A stretch of DNA of 64,000 bases. Source: Paraburkholderia sp. FT54. GTDB lineage: Bacteria > Pseudomonadota > Gammaproteobacteria > Burkholderiales > Burkholderiaceae. Made by a program: the position numbers and the translations under genes. The stretch is taken from assembly GCF_031585635.1 (NCBI RefSeq), contig NZ_CP134196.1, positions 248,001 to 312,000 of the forward strand. The letters run 5' to 3'. The notes under the pieces were generated by a model that worked only from the letters and a program-made list of their open reading frames with translations, was not told the DNA's origin and ran no database searches. Below, in pieces: positions 7,594-15,807 of the stretch (the stretch's first letter is position 1; each line of letters opens with the position of its first letter).

Positions 7594-8856
7594 TTGAGCA
7601 CAATGTCGAGCCGAAGTGAGAACGTCAGCGGAAACACCGCTCCCCGAGATAACAAAGACAGTCTGGTTACATGGGCGTTGGCACTAGCGCAGCTAGTCTC
7701 CTGGGGCTCCGTCTACTATTCATTCTCCCTGCTGGTTGTGCCCATGGAGCAATCCATGGGCTGGAGCAGAACGGCGACAAATGCCGCCCTTTCGGTCGGG
7801 TTGCTGGTTTCCGGGTTTGCCGCATATCCAATTGGTCGCTGGATTGACCACGGATTCGGGCGCCGCGTGATGGTGGCCGGCTCGGTCATCGCAGCCGCAA
7901 TGCTGTTGCTTTGGGCCGACGCGCAGTCGCTGACGTTGCTCTTTGTCGCGTGGATTGGCCTTGGGATTGCTATGGCGTCTACGCTTTATGACCCAGTTTT
8001 TGCCGTCGTAACGCACCGATATCCGCACAGTTTCCGGACCAAAATCACCCTCATTACGCTGGTGGGCGGATTCGCCAGCACGGCCTTCATTCCACTCACC
8101 CAGTTTTTGGTTGGCTCGGTTGGATGGCGGGCATCACTCGTCGTTCTTGCTGCCGTGAACCTGGCCATCTCCCTGCCAATTCATGTCCTCGCCGTCCGCT
8201 CGTCCCGGTTGCACGGCGAGGCGCGGCCGAATCACGGCGAGGTCAAAGCGGCGAATGACGAAGCCACACGTCGCGCGCTCCGCACGCCCACGTTCTGGGC
8301 TCTCGCCGTCTGCTTCACGGCCTACTACGCGACGTTCGCGGCGCTTACATTTCATCTCGTGCCGCTCATGGTCGAGCGAGGAGTATCGAATGCCGTGCTG
8401 GTCACAACCATGGCGCTCATCGGTCCCGCTCAGGTCGCCGCTCGTGTAGCGTGGTTCACATTCGGCCGGACCGTACACGTCAGTACCGTGGGCATCATTA
8501 TCGTGACGCTGTTCCCGCTCTCGACCGTTCTCCTGATAAGCGCTGGTCACTCGGCCGCGCTTCTATGGCTATTCGCGCTTTGCTACGGCGCTGCGAATGG
8601 CATGATGACCATACTCCGCGGCACCATCGTTCAGGACCTGATGTGGACCGAAGGCTACGGTGCGGTCAGCGGCATGCTTTCGTTTCCGTCGAATGTCGCC
8701 AAGGGGATAGCGCCGATTGCCGCTGCCAGCATCTGGAGCTTCACTCACGGCTACGTAGCTGTCGAATGGACCGTGTTTCTCGTCTCGATACTGTCAGCAA
8801 TTGCCTTCTTCGTTGCCGTCCGCGAAAGTCGTCGCGTGGTTGCCAGCGCAGCTTGA
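7594..8856 (+). CDS. MFS transporter of the ars island
   Basis: A 12-helix inner-membrane permease of 420 residues. It opens LVTWALALAQLVSWGSVYYSF and has the MFS motif between helices 2 and 3 (GRWIDHGFGRRVM). The start is TTG at 7594 with GAGGGG eight bases upstream; an ATG at 7603 is the alternative. It is divergent from arsH and followed by the arsN-like fragment, which suggests export of an arsenical. ArsK-like and other MFS arsenic exporters are known, but I cannot assign this one to a named family by eye, and the substrate is inferred from context only. Confidence 0.8.
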   Translation: MSTMSSRSENVSGNTAPRDNKDSLVTWALALAQLVSWGSVYYSFSLLVVPMEQSMGWSRTATNAALSVGLLVSGFAAYPIGRWIDHGFGRRVMVAGSVIAAAMLLLWADAQSLTLLFVAWIGLGIAMASTLYDPVFAVVTHRYPHSFRTKITLITLVGGFASTAFIPLTQFLVGSVGWRASLVVLAAVNLAISLPIHVLAVRSSRLHGEARPNHGEVKAANDEATRRALRTPTFWALAVCFTAYYATFAALTFHLVPLMVERGVSNAVLVTTMALIGPAQVAARVAWFTFGRTVHVSTVGIIIVTLFPLSTVLLISAGHSAALLWLFALCYGAANGMMTILRGTIVQDLMWTEGYGAVSGMLSFPSNVAKGIAPIAAASIWSFTHGYVAVEWTVFLVSILSAIAFFVAVRESRRVVASAA

Positions 8857-8893
8857 TACTGCTTCACCCGTGCCAATCATCAATCCCTTTGCC

Positions 8894-9271
8894 ATGAAGA
8901 TACGTGCCGCCCGAAGAGGTGACCTCGATGCCATCAAAGCATTGCTCGCAGAGAACCAACTGCCGGTTGCCGATGTGGATGCAGCCTTGCTCTTGGACTT
9001 CCTGGTAGCTGAAGATGCCAACGGCAGGATTGTTGGCAGTGTGGGTATTGAGCGATTTGGTCGCGCGCGCCGGATACATCGGCCCAATGTGTGCCGGCAC
9101 GACGCGCCGAACTCGATACGATCCTGTCAGCCGGAGCCGTCAATAAGACCAGTAGCCGAGGCGTTGCGGGTAGCTGTAAACCACGGGGCCCGGCACGTAC
9201 GCGACAGGAGGCGGAGCGTAAACAGGAACCGTGGAATAGACGGCCGGTTGGGAAATACTGTTGCCCTTTGA
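8894..9271 (+). pseudogene. Truncated ArsN-like GNAT N-acetyltransferase
   Basis: From the ATG at 8894 the frame reads MKIRAARRGDLDAIKALLAE, then LLLDFLVAEDANGRIVGSVG and IERFG. This is the N-terminal half of ArsN-type GNAT acetyltransferases, which acetylate arsinothricin or phosphinothricin-like compounds. After about residue 56 the frame becomes Arg-rich and unlike the family, and the acetyl-CoA-binding R/Q-x-x-G-x-G/A loop is absent. The open frame runs on to 9271 but overlaps the convergent lipoprotein gene. The break near 9060-9140 therefore looks like the right edge of the ars island, where the acetyltransferase was cut. Confidence 0.6.
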
Positions 9272-9706
9272 GGCCATGCACTGCGCGTAGGCGGCTGTGT
9301 ATCGCGCCTGCAGACTGGCCGAAGTGGCTTGCGAGTCGTTTGCACCTACCGCACTGCCGAGCAGCAAGCCCGCGCCCGCACCGATCGCTGCGCCGACGCC
9401 GGCGTCGCCTGCCGCTGCGCCGAGCAGCGCGCCAGCGGCCACTCCACCTATGGTTCCGATCGCACTGCTGCCGACGCCGTTTGGTATGGCGCTGTGAGCC
9501 GGTGCGGCGGCATTGTCCGAGTGGAATGCGTAGTCCCGGCATGCGTAGTCTTCCTGCTGGAACACGCTTATTGGTTTGCCATTTGGCGGCAATGCGACGA
9601 CGGACGGCCCAGTCGGCGGGATGACGGCACAGCCGGTGAGCGCGGCGGCGATCAAGCATGCGGGCAAGGCTATGCGTGTGGTTCTTAAGAGCTTCATGAT
9701 GTTCAC
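9140..9706 (-). CDS. Glycine-zipper outer-membrane lipoprotein
   Basis: A 188-residue lipoprotein. The signal peptide ends in the lipobox LTGC (ALPACLIAAALTGC). The mature part has a conserved YACRDYA segment, then a glycine-zipper of small residues (AIGTIGGVAAGALLGAAAGD and following) that can form a membrane hairpin, a Cys in AYAQCMASKG and a Pro/Tyr/Val-rich tail. This layout is common in Burkholderia envelope proteins annotated as glycine zipper family. Its role is unknown; it may stabilise the envelope. It converges on the arsN fragment. Confidence 0.85.
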   Translation of the reverse strand: MNIMKLLRTTRIALPACLIAAALTGCAVIPPTGPSVVALPPNGKPISVFQQEDYACRDYAFHSDNAAAPAHSAIPNGVGSSAIGTIGGVAAGALLGAAAGDAGVGAAIGAGAGLLLGSAVGANDSQATSASLQARYTAAYAQCMASKGNSISQPAVYSTVPVYAPPPVAYVPGPVVYSYPQRLGYWSY

Positions 9707-9814
9707 GTCCCCTGATTCGATGAAGCCATCTTGAACGCGCAGAGTTAGCCCTGAATTAGATTGACGCTGTGCGGGCGAGGGGACGTACGCGCTGATGCTA
9801 TCCGCCGCAGCGGC

Positions 9815-10612
9815 TCACCCGTTGCTCGGAAAATACGATGCGTCGACGAGATGGTGTTCGCGGGTGAATGTGCCGTAGATGTGTTGCGGGTTCTCGACGT
9901 CCTTGTTGTAGTACTCGTGCCACCAGCTTGCCGACTGCCAGATCGCCTCGGGGCAACTGGACCGGCTCTCGAGTCCTGGCGTGAGATCAAATCCATTGGC
10001 GGCATAGGCCGTCTCCAGCATCGCAGCCGAAGGCATGCCGAAGCCTTCGCCCAGTGGATTCGACGGTACGCCGCAACCCCACGCATAGCCGATCCAGCGC
10101 AGCAGTAGACTCGACAGATCAATCGACATGCGCTCACGGCGCAGTTGCGTGAGACTCGCTTGAATCGCTTTGGCCGCCACGGGCCACAAGATGAGCGCCA
10201 GGTTCGGATACTGTTCGGACGAATCGATATGCGCCAGCGTGCCCGTCTGAATCGCGTTGCAAATGGGCGCAAATCCGTCCGGCGGATACCATGCTTCAGG
10301 CCCAAGCGACACGCTGATCACTTCCGTGTCCTTCGTCGCGGCTTTGGTTTTCATGTCAACGAACATAGCCTGCGACCATGAACTCGGCGACATGTCGCTG
10401 CGCACGTGCGCCTGCGCGAGTCGCAAGCGGAACGACAGCGGATCGGCGCCGCCTATCAGGAGGACGAAGCTGTAGTCCGCGATGTTTTTCAACGGGACGC
10501 TCTTGAGTGCCCGGTTGATCCACACGATGTTGCTTTCTTTCTTCTGCCGTCTCAGCTCGACCAGATTCTTATTGCGTGAGGCCGCTCTTGACCGGCGCGC
10601 GATGACTGACAT
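9815..10612 (-). CDS. Hypothetical protein downstream of PhoD-like phosphatase
   Basis: A 265-residue soluble protein that I do not recognise. It has a basic N-terminus (MSVIARRSRAASRNKNLVEL), no signal peptide, many aromatic residues and a C-terminal PEAIWQSASWWHEYYNKDVE segment. It begins 22 bp after the PhoD-like gene on the same strand, so the two are probably one operon and may act together. Codon use looks like that of its neighbours. Confidence 0.7.
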   Translation of the reverse strand: MSVIARRSRAASRNKNLVELRRQKKESNIVWINRALKSVPLKNIADYSFVLLIGGADPLSFRLRLAQAHVRSDMSPSSWSQAMFVDMKTKAATKDTEVISVSLGPEAWYPPDGFAPICNAIQTGTLAHIDSSEQYPNLALILWPVAAKAIQASLTQLRRERMSIDLSSLLLRWIGYAWGCGVPSNPLGEGFGMPSAAMLETAYAANGFDLTPGLESRSSCPEAIWQSASWWHEYYNKDVENPQHIYGTFTREHHLVDASYFPSNG

Positions 10613-10633
10613 GATGGTGTCTCCTTTATCGTT

Positions 10634-12181
10634 TCAGTGAGCAGCCGTCAGTTTGAAATGCGTGCTCCAACGCGTTTTCGCGTTCACTTCCTGGTCGTGA
10701 TGAAGAGGCATGTAGTCGACCTGCACATCGAGAGACCCGCCCACACGCTGAATGCCGAGCATCAGCGCAAGATTGCCTCTCATCGATGAAGAGGGGTGAG
10801 GATCGAGCGTCGTCGGCAGCAGGAGCGACTGATAGTCGCCCAAGCTGCCGAATCTCGATGGCGGATCTTTGGGAGTAGGGTGCGTGGGCCAAGGATCGCG
10901 TGGTCCGAACCAGCCGGCAATCGCCGACTTGACCTTCTTGAATTCGTCGATCCCGATCGACTTGACCAGCGAAGTAGGCGATGAAATCACTTCATAAACG
11001 GGGCCGCGGTTCAACGTATCGGCGCGCAGTATCCTGCCCCAGTGAACATCGCCGGTCAGGCAGGTCAGCGGCAATCCCGCAGTCGAGACGCGCTCTATCT
11101 GGTCCACCATAAAGCGATAGTCGGCTTCGTAATTCGCCAGCTCGTAGTCCGCCACATGGCCATCGAACGCGCTCGCCGGATCGGCAAAGAGCGATTGTCC
11201 CGTCAATAGAAAACCGTAGCGGGGCTTAGGCGTGCTCGCGGAGGCAACGAGCTTGTCCACCCACGCAACGAGCGCATTGCGGCCCGCGTTGCCGAGCAGT
11301 GCGCCGGGCGGGTCGAGCATCGTTGCATGATCAGGCGCATCGCCGACGCCCCTTTCGCGCTGACTGCGCGTATCCAGCAACAGGATCGTGAGCGGTTCTA
11401 TGTCGATCACACGCGGCTGCCCCATCGAGCCCGGGTAACCTTGCTGAAACATGCCGAAGCCGATTTCGGCTGCGGCGCGCCAGCGGTCCCGGCCGGCTTC
11501 CGTCCAGCTGTTCTGGATGAGCGGACTCTTGAAGGGGGCATTGTTCCAGTACTCGTGATCGTCCGGAATCGACGCGACGGGCGCCAGCGAGAGCAATTGT
11601 GGAAACCCCTCTGGAATGCCACTTCCGTTCGCAGGCGACGCACCGGGCGCATACCAGTTGCTCACGTAGTCTTCCTGGAACTTCGCTTCGAGCCAGGCCT
11701 GGTTATCCTGAAAGTTGAGTTCCGTGGGCAGATCCAGATAAACCTGATCGCCCGCGAACAGCACGAGGTCTGGACGCGGCTTATATGAAGAGATCCATCT
11801 GCCCGCTTCTCCATGCCGGTCCTGTGCGCCGTGAAAACATGACAGAAGCAGCAGATTGAATCGCTCGCCGAATTCCTGCGGGATCGCTTGAGGCAGGGTG
11901 CGAAACGACCGCACGACGGTTGCGGCGGCGTCTACGCTCAATCCGACTTCATGCTCGGACGCGGGCGCAAGGCCACTGAATTCGACAATGGTGGAGCAGA
12001 ACGGGAGCTTTCCCTGAACCTTCCAGCACTGCAGCGGGCGCACTGTCGAAGGCACGACCGGATTGCCGCCGACTGTCCAGGCCAGTGCCGATGCAGTGCC
12101 ATTGGCAGCCGCAAGAATACCTGCCCATACGCGCAACGTCGTGGCGTTATCGGCGACGTGATTCACAAGGGACACGATCAT
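10634..12181 (-). CDS. PhoD-like metallophosphatase
   Basis: A protein of about 515 residues of the alkaline phosphatase D / PhoD-like metallophosphatase family. Metal-site motifs are seen in order: LLLSCFHG, LVLFAGDQVYLDLP, ASIPDDHEYWNN and LTCLTGDVHWGRI. No Tat or Sec signal is visible, unlike secreted PhoD, so it may act in the cytoplasm on a phosphodiester substrate. The ATG at 12181 is chosen; the frame is open to a TTG at 12229. A 265-residue protein of unknown function follows after 22 bp. Confidence 0.85.
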   Translation of the reverse strand: MIVSLVNHVADNATTLRVWAGILAAANGTASALAWTVGGNPVVPSTVRPLQCWKVQGKLPFCSTIVEFSGLAPASEHEVGLSVDAAATVVRSFRTLPQAIPQEFGERFNLLLLSCFHGAQDRHGEAGRWISSYKPRPDLVLFAGDQVYLDLPTELNFQDNQAWLEAKFQEDYVSNWYAPGASPANGSGIPEGFPQLLSLAPVASIPDDHEYWNNAPFKSPLIQNSWTEAGRDRWRAAAEIGFGMFQQGYPGSMGQPRVIDIEPLTILLLDTRSQRERGVGDAPDHATMLDPPGALLGNAGRNALVAWVDKLVASASTPKPRYGFLLTGQSLFADPASAFDGHVADYELANYEADYRFMVDQIERVSTAGLPLTCLTGDVHWGRILRADTLNRGPVYEVISSPTSLVKSIGIDEFKKVKSAIAGWFGPRDPWPTHPTPKDPPSRFGSLGDYQSLLLPTTLDPHPSSSMRGNLALMLGIQRVGGSLDVQVDYMPLHHDQEVNAKTRWSTHFKLTAAH

Positions 12182-12469
12182 TTCGATGGCCCGGAAGAAT
12201 GAGTCGATTCTTGTGTTTCGAACGGGCAATACCTATCCGGCGCAATCGAAGTTGCGCGGACGAGCACGGATTCGATGGCCCACCCAGTCAAGATGGAATT
12301 CTCCCAACAGCATAGAAATAGACCTGACAATTTGTAATGAGGGTTTTCCGGTGAAATCGAAAAAAACCACGGCAACGCGGGAGAGAGTAACTTTCGGATG
12401 GGAGTCCGGCCGGTTGCGGTTCGCAAGCAACCGGTCACCGCTGAAACGAAGCCGTTAGGAGGATCTGCC

Positions 12470-12913
12470 GTGAATACCAAGCAAAGTAAAAAGGGACATC
12501 TCGATGCTGCTGCATCGCATCACGAGCAAGCAGCGCGATTTCACCGGGAAGCATCGCAGTATTACGAGGCGGGCAAGGATTACGATCACGCCGCTCATCA
12601 GGCAGTATTGGCGCAGGGCCATGCGCTGTTTGCCATCGACGAGTCCAATCTGGCCGCCAAACATACCGGCGCGCCATTGCCGCCGGGGTCCATTGACAGC
12701 GGGCTGACTGCTGCGCGACATCATGCAGCTGCGTCGGATCTTCATGGGCAGGCGGCGCAACATCTGCGGCGCGCGGCAAAGCTTTTCGATGATGATCGCA
12801 GCGCCGTCGCCCATGAAACGCAGTTGGGGTTTTCGCTTGCGTCACGGGCGCTTGCGCATGGCAACGAAGCAGCCAGGCAATATGTTGCGTCGCTGCGGGA
12901 AAAGGGCGTTTGA
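12470..12913 (+). CDS. Hypothetical His/Ala-rich helical protein
   Basis: A 147-residue protein starting at GTG 12470, preceded by TAGGAGGATCTGCC, a very strong ribosome-binding site. It is rich in His and Ala with repeated H-x-x-A spacings (AAASHHEQAARFHREASQYY, AARHHAAASDLHGQAAQHLR), so it should be an all-helical bundle. There is no signal peptide. I do not recognise the family; a stress or storage-related role is only a guess from the nearby phasin. A perfect hairpin closes the gene. Confidence 0.75.
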   Translation: MNTKQSKKGHLDAAASHHEQAARFHREASQYYEAGKDYDHAAHQAVLAQGHALFAIDESNLAAKHTGAPLPPGSIDSGLTAARHHAAASDLHGQAAQHLRRAAKLFDDDRSAVAHETQLGFSLASRALAHGNEAARQYVASLREKGV

Positions 12914-12927
12914 TCTTTACTTGAAAA

Positions 12928-12951
12928 CGAGAAGCGCGCTAGCGCTTCTCG
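12928..12951 (+). terminator. Perfect hairpin after the His/Ala-rich gene
   Basis: A 10-bp stem (CGAGAAGCGC, loop GCTA, GCGCTTCTCG) starts 15 bp after the stop at 12913. There is no T-run, so it is either a Rho-independent terminator of weak type or a 3'-end stabiliser. Confidence 0.5.
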
Positions 12952-13044
12952 CATATGCCGACCACGGAAAGATGGGCCCGGCATGTACAAAACGTCTCGT
13001 GACAAGGAGGACGGTTGTATCAAGGTTGTCCTCAAGCCCTGGAG

Positions 13045-13551
13045 TTAATCCACGCCGCCGTCTGACTCGTTGTCGGAAATGATTTTTCCGGAGCTGTCTA
13101 GGATCGCGGCTGCCGTCCCGGCCGCGGCTCTCGGCGGATCCATCGTAAGCAGGCTCGAGGTGTCGCCCTGCGCCCTGGCGGTCGACATTGCGATGTCGAC
13201 CGGCGCCCTAAGCGTTGCCACAAAACGTTGGAAACTCGCTTGCATGACGGAGGCCAGTTCTCCCCCAGTTTCTACGGCAATTTCTTCGACGTGACGCCAA
13301 TACGCAAACGTCTTTTTCACTGCGGCGGGTAGCTGCTGCGACTGAAGATCGATCACTTCACTGAAAGACTGAAATGAAAGCGCCGCCCCGGCCAACACCT
13401 CCTGTTCGCGCAGAGATGTCTTGACGGTTTGCACATTCAATTCGACGATTCTCTCCAGTCCGGTAGCGGCGCAACCCACCCAGTCGAAGACGGTGGGAAA
13501 ATCGGCGTCGCGGCGAAAGAGGGGGGAGTATTCCAGGGTAGTAGGGTGCAT
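13045..13551 (-). CDS. Phasin family protein
   Basis: A 168-residue phasin-type protein that coats polyhydroxyalkanoate granules. The diagnostic block is [21 protein letters not shown] and [17 protein letters not shown], followed by [20 protein letters not shown] and a low-complexity tail. The start ATG at 13551 gives [12 protein letters not shown]; an upstream in-frame extension exists but looks non-coding. No PHA synthase gene lies in the window, so this is an orphan granule protein. Confidence 0.8.
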   Translation of the reverse strand: MHPTTLEYSPLFRRDADFPTVFDWVGCAATGLERIVELNVQTVKTSLREQEVLAGAALSFQSFSEVIDLQSQQLPAAVKKTFAYWRHVEEIAVETGGELASVMQASFQRFVATLRAPVDIAMSTARAQGDTSSLLTMDPPRAAAGTAAAILDSSGKIISDNESDGGVD

Positions 13552-13597
13552 AGGAGGCTCGGTGAGGGTAAAGGGGCAGGCACGTGCCGGCGTTGAG

Positions 13598-13918
13598 CTA
13601 CTCAGCAACCGTCGTTCCACCACTGGTGGTTTGCACTGCATGCGCTCTGCCGTTCAGCGTCGCGCTTTCTTCTTTTTCGGTTTTGCCGGCGCCAGCGCCG
13701 CCGTCCAGAAAGCGCTCGTTCCTCGTTTTGCCGCTGCCAGAGCCAAATCCGAATCCTTGCAGAGGATTGGGACGGGAAAGAGGCGAGAGCGATGACGTGC
13801 CGATCGCCGCGCCGAGCACACTCAGAATCAGATAGGCAATCAGCGAGAGGATGACCCCCGCGATCACAGAGCCCCACGAAACACGGGGTAGTCCGCTCTG
13901 GGTAGTGAGGAGTTTCAT
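13598..13918 (-). CDS. Small membrane protein, probably C-terminally shortened
   Basis: 106 residues with a clear N-terminal family block: LPRVSWGSVIAGVILSLIAY, a membrane helix, then LSVLGAAIGTSSLSPL and NPLQGFGFGSG. In relatives I remember, a second half with several more helices follows NPLQGFGFG. Here it is replaced by a polar Gly/Lys/Glu-rich stretch (SGSGKTRNERFLDGGAGAGK). The change suggests an internal deletion or frameshift that removed the later helices. It lies 46 bp upstream of the phasin gene on the same strand. Confidence 0.55.
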   Translation of the reverse strand: MKLLTTQSGLPRVSWGSVIAGVILSLIAYLILSVLGAAIGTSSLSPLSRPNPLQGFGFGSGSGKTRNERFLDGGAGAGKTEKEESATLNGRAHAVQTTSGGTTVAE

Positions 13919-14388
13919 AGTTAGCCTGTGGCGTGGAAGATTAAAAGGAATGAACGCAAGATGGCTTGTGCTCATGACATCCGATCCGCGCAACGGCTGT
14001 TCCCGATGCACGGCCGACGCGGTTAGCTGACAAATGCGATGCAAGGACGATCTCTATGGGTGCCGGTTGGATGAATTTCCCCGAGCACTTGCCGCTCAAA
14101 AGGCGAAATCCACTTCGGGCTGTTGGGTCGAGGCGATGCCTCGGCCCAAATAGTTACGAAGCTCCTGCACGAATCGTCAAATGAACGGGTGATACGAAAC
14201 ACAGTGCGCCTGCGAACGGGCACAGCGCGTGCTCAATGTTCGTTGCGACGCGGCCTCTCGTTCGACAACGGGCGTCCATTGGCTCGGTCCAGTCGACGTA
14301 GGCGTCTGCCTCGCCTGGGCGCAACCCATCACGAGTAATGCGTGACACTCACCTGGAATCGGGGTCCAGGAAGAAAAACGGAGAAACC
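13919..14388. other. Intergenic region, 470 bp
   Basis: No convincing gene was found on either strand. Short open frames here lack ribosome-binding sites and recognisable motifs. It holds the promoters of the membrane protein (minus) and of the glycosyltransferase (plus, GGAGAAACC before its ATG). Confidence 0.5.
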
Positions 14389-15120
14389 ATGCTTGCCGTC
14401 GTCATTCCAGCCCATAACGAGGCTCATCTAATTGGTGCGTGCATCCTTTCGATTATTCGCGCGTCCCGCCATTCCGGTCTCGGCGGCGAGGAGGTGCGCA
14501 TTTTTGTTGTGATGGACAGTTGCACTGACGAAACGGGATTAATTGCCGCGTCGCTCGGGGCGCAGATCTTATCGGTAGAAATGCGCAACGTCGGCGCGGC
14601 GCGCGCGACAGGTGCACAGACAGCGCTGGCGCAGAGCGCCCGGTGGTTGGCTTTCAGCGACGCCGACACAACGGTCGCGCAAGACTGGCTCGTGCAGCAG
14701 CTTGACTGTCGAACCGACGCGGTGTGCGGAGTCATCAGCATCGAGGATTGGGCAGGACACGGCGCCGCCGTGCGGCAGGATTTCGTCACGACTTATCGGG
14801 ACCGCGAGGGGCACCGCCATGTTCATGGCGCGAATCTGGGTGTGTCTGCTGCGGCGTACGTGGCGGTTGGCGGGTTCAGACCGTTCGCGTCAAATGAGGA
14901 CGTGGCGCTCGTCGAAGCGCTGATCGCAGCAAAGGCATCCGTTGCATGGAGCGCCGCGACGCGAGTGGTGACCAGCGCCCGTCTCGATTCGCGCGCGCCT
15001 CACGGCTTCGGCGCGGCACTGCGGGCGGTCAGTCTGCAATTGGCGGCGGCGGACGCCATGGCTAACGACACGAAATTGCAGGCGTGCGAGGATTCGGAGC
15101 ATTCCGACGCCACACCCTAA
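14389..15120 (+). CDS. Family 2 glycosyltransferase
   Basis: A 243-residue GT-A fold glycosyltransferase without a membrane anchor. It starts MLAVVIPAHNEAHLIGACIL, the GT2 nucleotide-binding start, and has the metal-binding FSDADT (DxD) near residue 90 and VAVGGFRPFASNEDVALVEAL with the catalytic ED. The start ATG at 14389 is preceded by GGAGAAACC. Genes of this type work in glycolipid, polysaccharide or hopanoid decoration; no partner genes here reveal the acceptor. Confidence 0.85.
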   Translation: MLAVVIPAHNEAHLIGACILSIIRASRHSGLGGEEVRIFVVMDSCTDETGLIAASLGAQILSVEMRNVGAARATGAQTALAQSARWLAFSDADTTVAQDWLVQQLDCRTDAVCGVISIEDWAGHGAAVRQDFVTTYRDREGHRHVHGANLGVSAAAYVAVGGFRPFASNEDVALVEALIAAKASVAWSAATRVVTSARLDSRAPHGFGAALRAVSLQLAAADAMANDTKLQACEDSEHSDATP

Positions 15121-15383
15121 AACGCCTCGCCTCATTCAACGATGCGCCATCACGGGAAGAGACTTTGGCGCGGCAAGGACAGGCCAAAAAGCACCAGCAA
15201 GAAACCCACGCTTGCAACGGCCAAAGCCGGTTAGCCCCCCAAAGCGCAGTGCAATTTCACACAGCGATCATTCGACAGTCACAACCTCGTCGCGAGCGAC
15301 GTTGTCAGGCTGGCGGAGACCGGTTCCTGCAAGTATGCTATCGGACTCGGTAATTATTCCAGGCATGCGCCAGCGGGAGCAAC

Positions 15384-15755
15384 GTGAAAAAGACTGAGTC
15401 GCAAAACGACCTATTGGCATTGCGCGAACTCATTCGCGAGTTTGTCAGCGAGCGAGACTGGGACAAATTCCACACGCCGAAGAATCTGGCAACAGCGCTA
15501 AGCGTCGAGGCAAGCGAGCTACTCGAGCCTTTTCAGTGGCTTGTTTCAGGCGACAAAAGCGAACTCGACGAAGCGAAGCAGACGGCTATCCGGCACGAGA
15601 TGGCTGACGTTCTGGTGTACCTCGTTCGGCTCGCCGACAAGATGGACGTTGACCTCTTTCAGGCGGTGCTGGAAAAGATGGCGCTCAATCGGGAAAAATA
15701 TCCCGCCGACAAAGTGCGCGGCGACGCGCGGAAGTACTCCGAGTACAAAGACTAA
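15384..15755 (+). CDS. MazG-like nucleotide pyrophosphohydrolase
   Basis: A 123-residue all-alpha NTP pyrophosphohydrolase starting at GTG 15384 (GGGAGCAAC upstream). The metal site ExxE-12-28-ExxD is visible as VEASELLEPFQW and IRHEMADVLVYLVRLADKM. Proteins of this length (the RS21-C6 / dCTP pyrophosphatase group) hydrolyse non-canonical or excess dNTPs to the monophosphate and PPi, as house-cleaning. It stands 50 bp before an MFS gene and may be transcribed with it. Confidence 0.88.
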   Translation: MKKTESQNDLLALRELIREFVSERDWDKFHTPKNLATALSVEASELLEPFQWLVSGDKSELDEAKQTAIRHEMADVLVYLVRLADKMDVDLFQAVLEKMALNREKYPADKVRGDARKYSEYKD

Positions 15756-15807
15756 AGGTAGTGAACCGTTCCCGCAGCCTCAGCCCGTCACTCAGGAGTG
15801 TCAGTCG

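Noticed and set aside
13551..13641. Upstream in-frame extension of the phasin
   Set aside because: The extension lies over the end of the membrane-protein gene and has no phasin-like sequence; MHPTT fits the usual length better.
15541..15807. N-terminal extension of the DHA2 transporter into the pyrophosphohydrolase gene
   Set aside because: The extension is a shadow of the upstream gene; the ATG at 15808 has its own ribosome-binding site and matches the family start.
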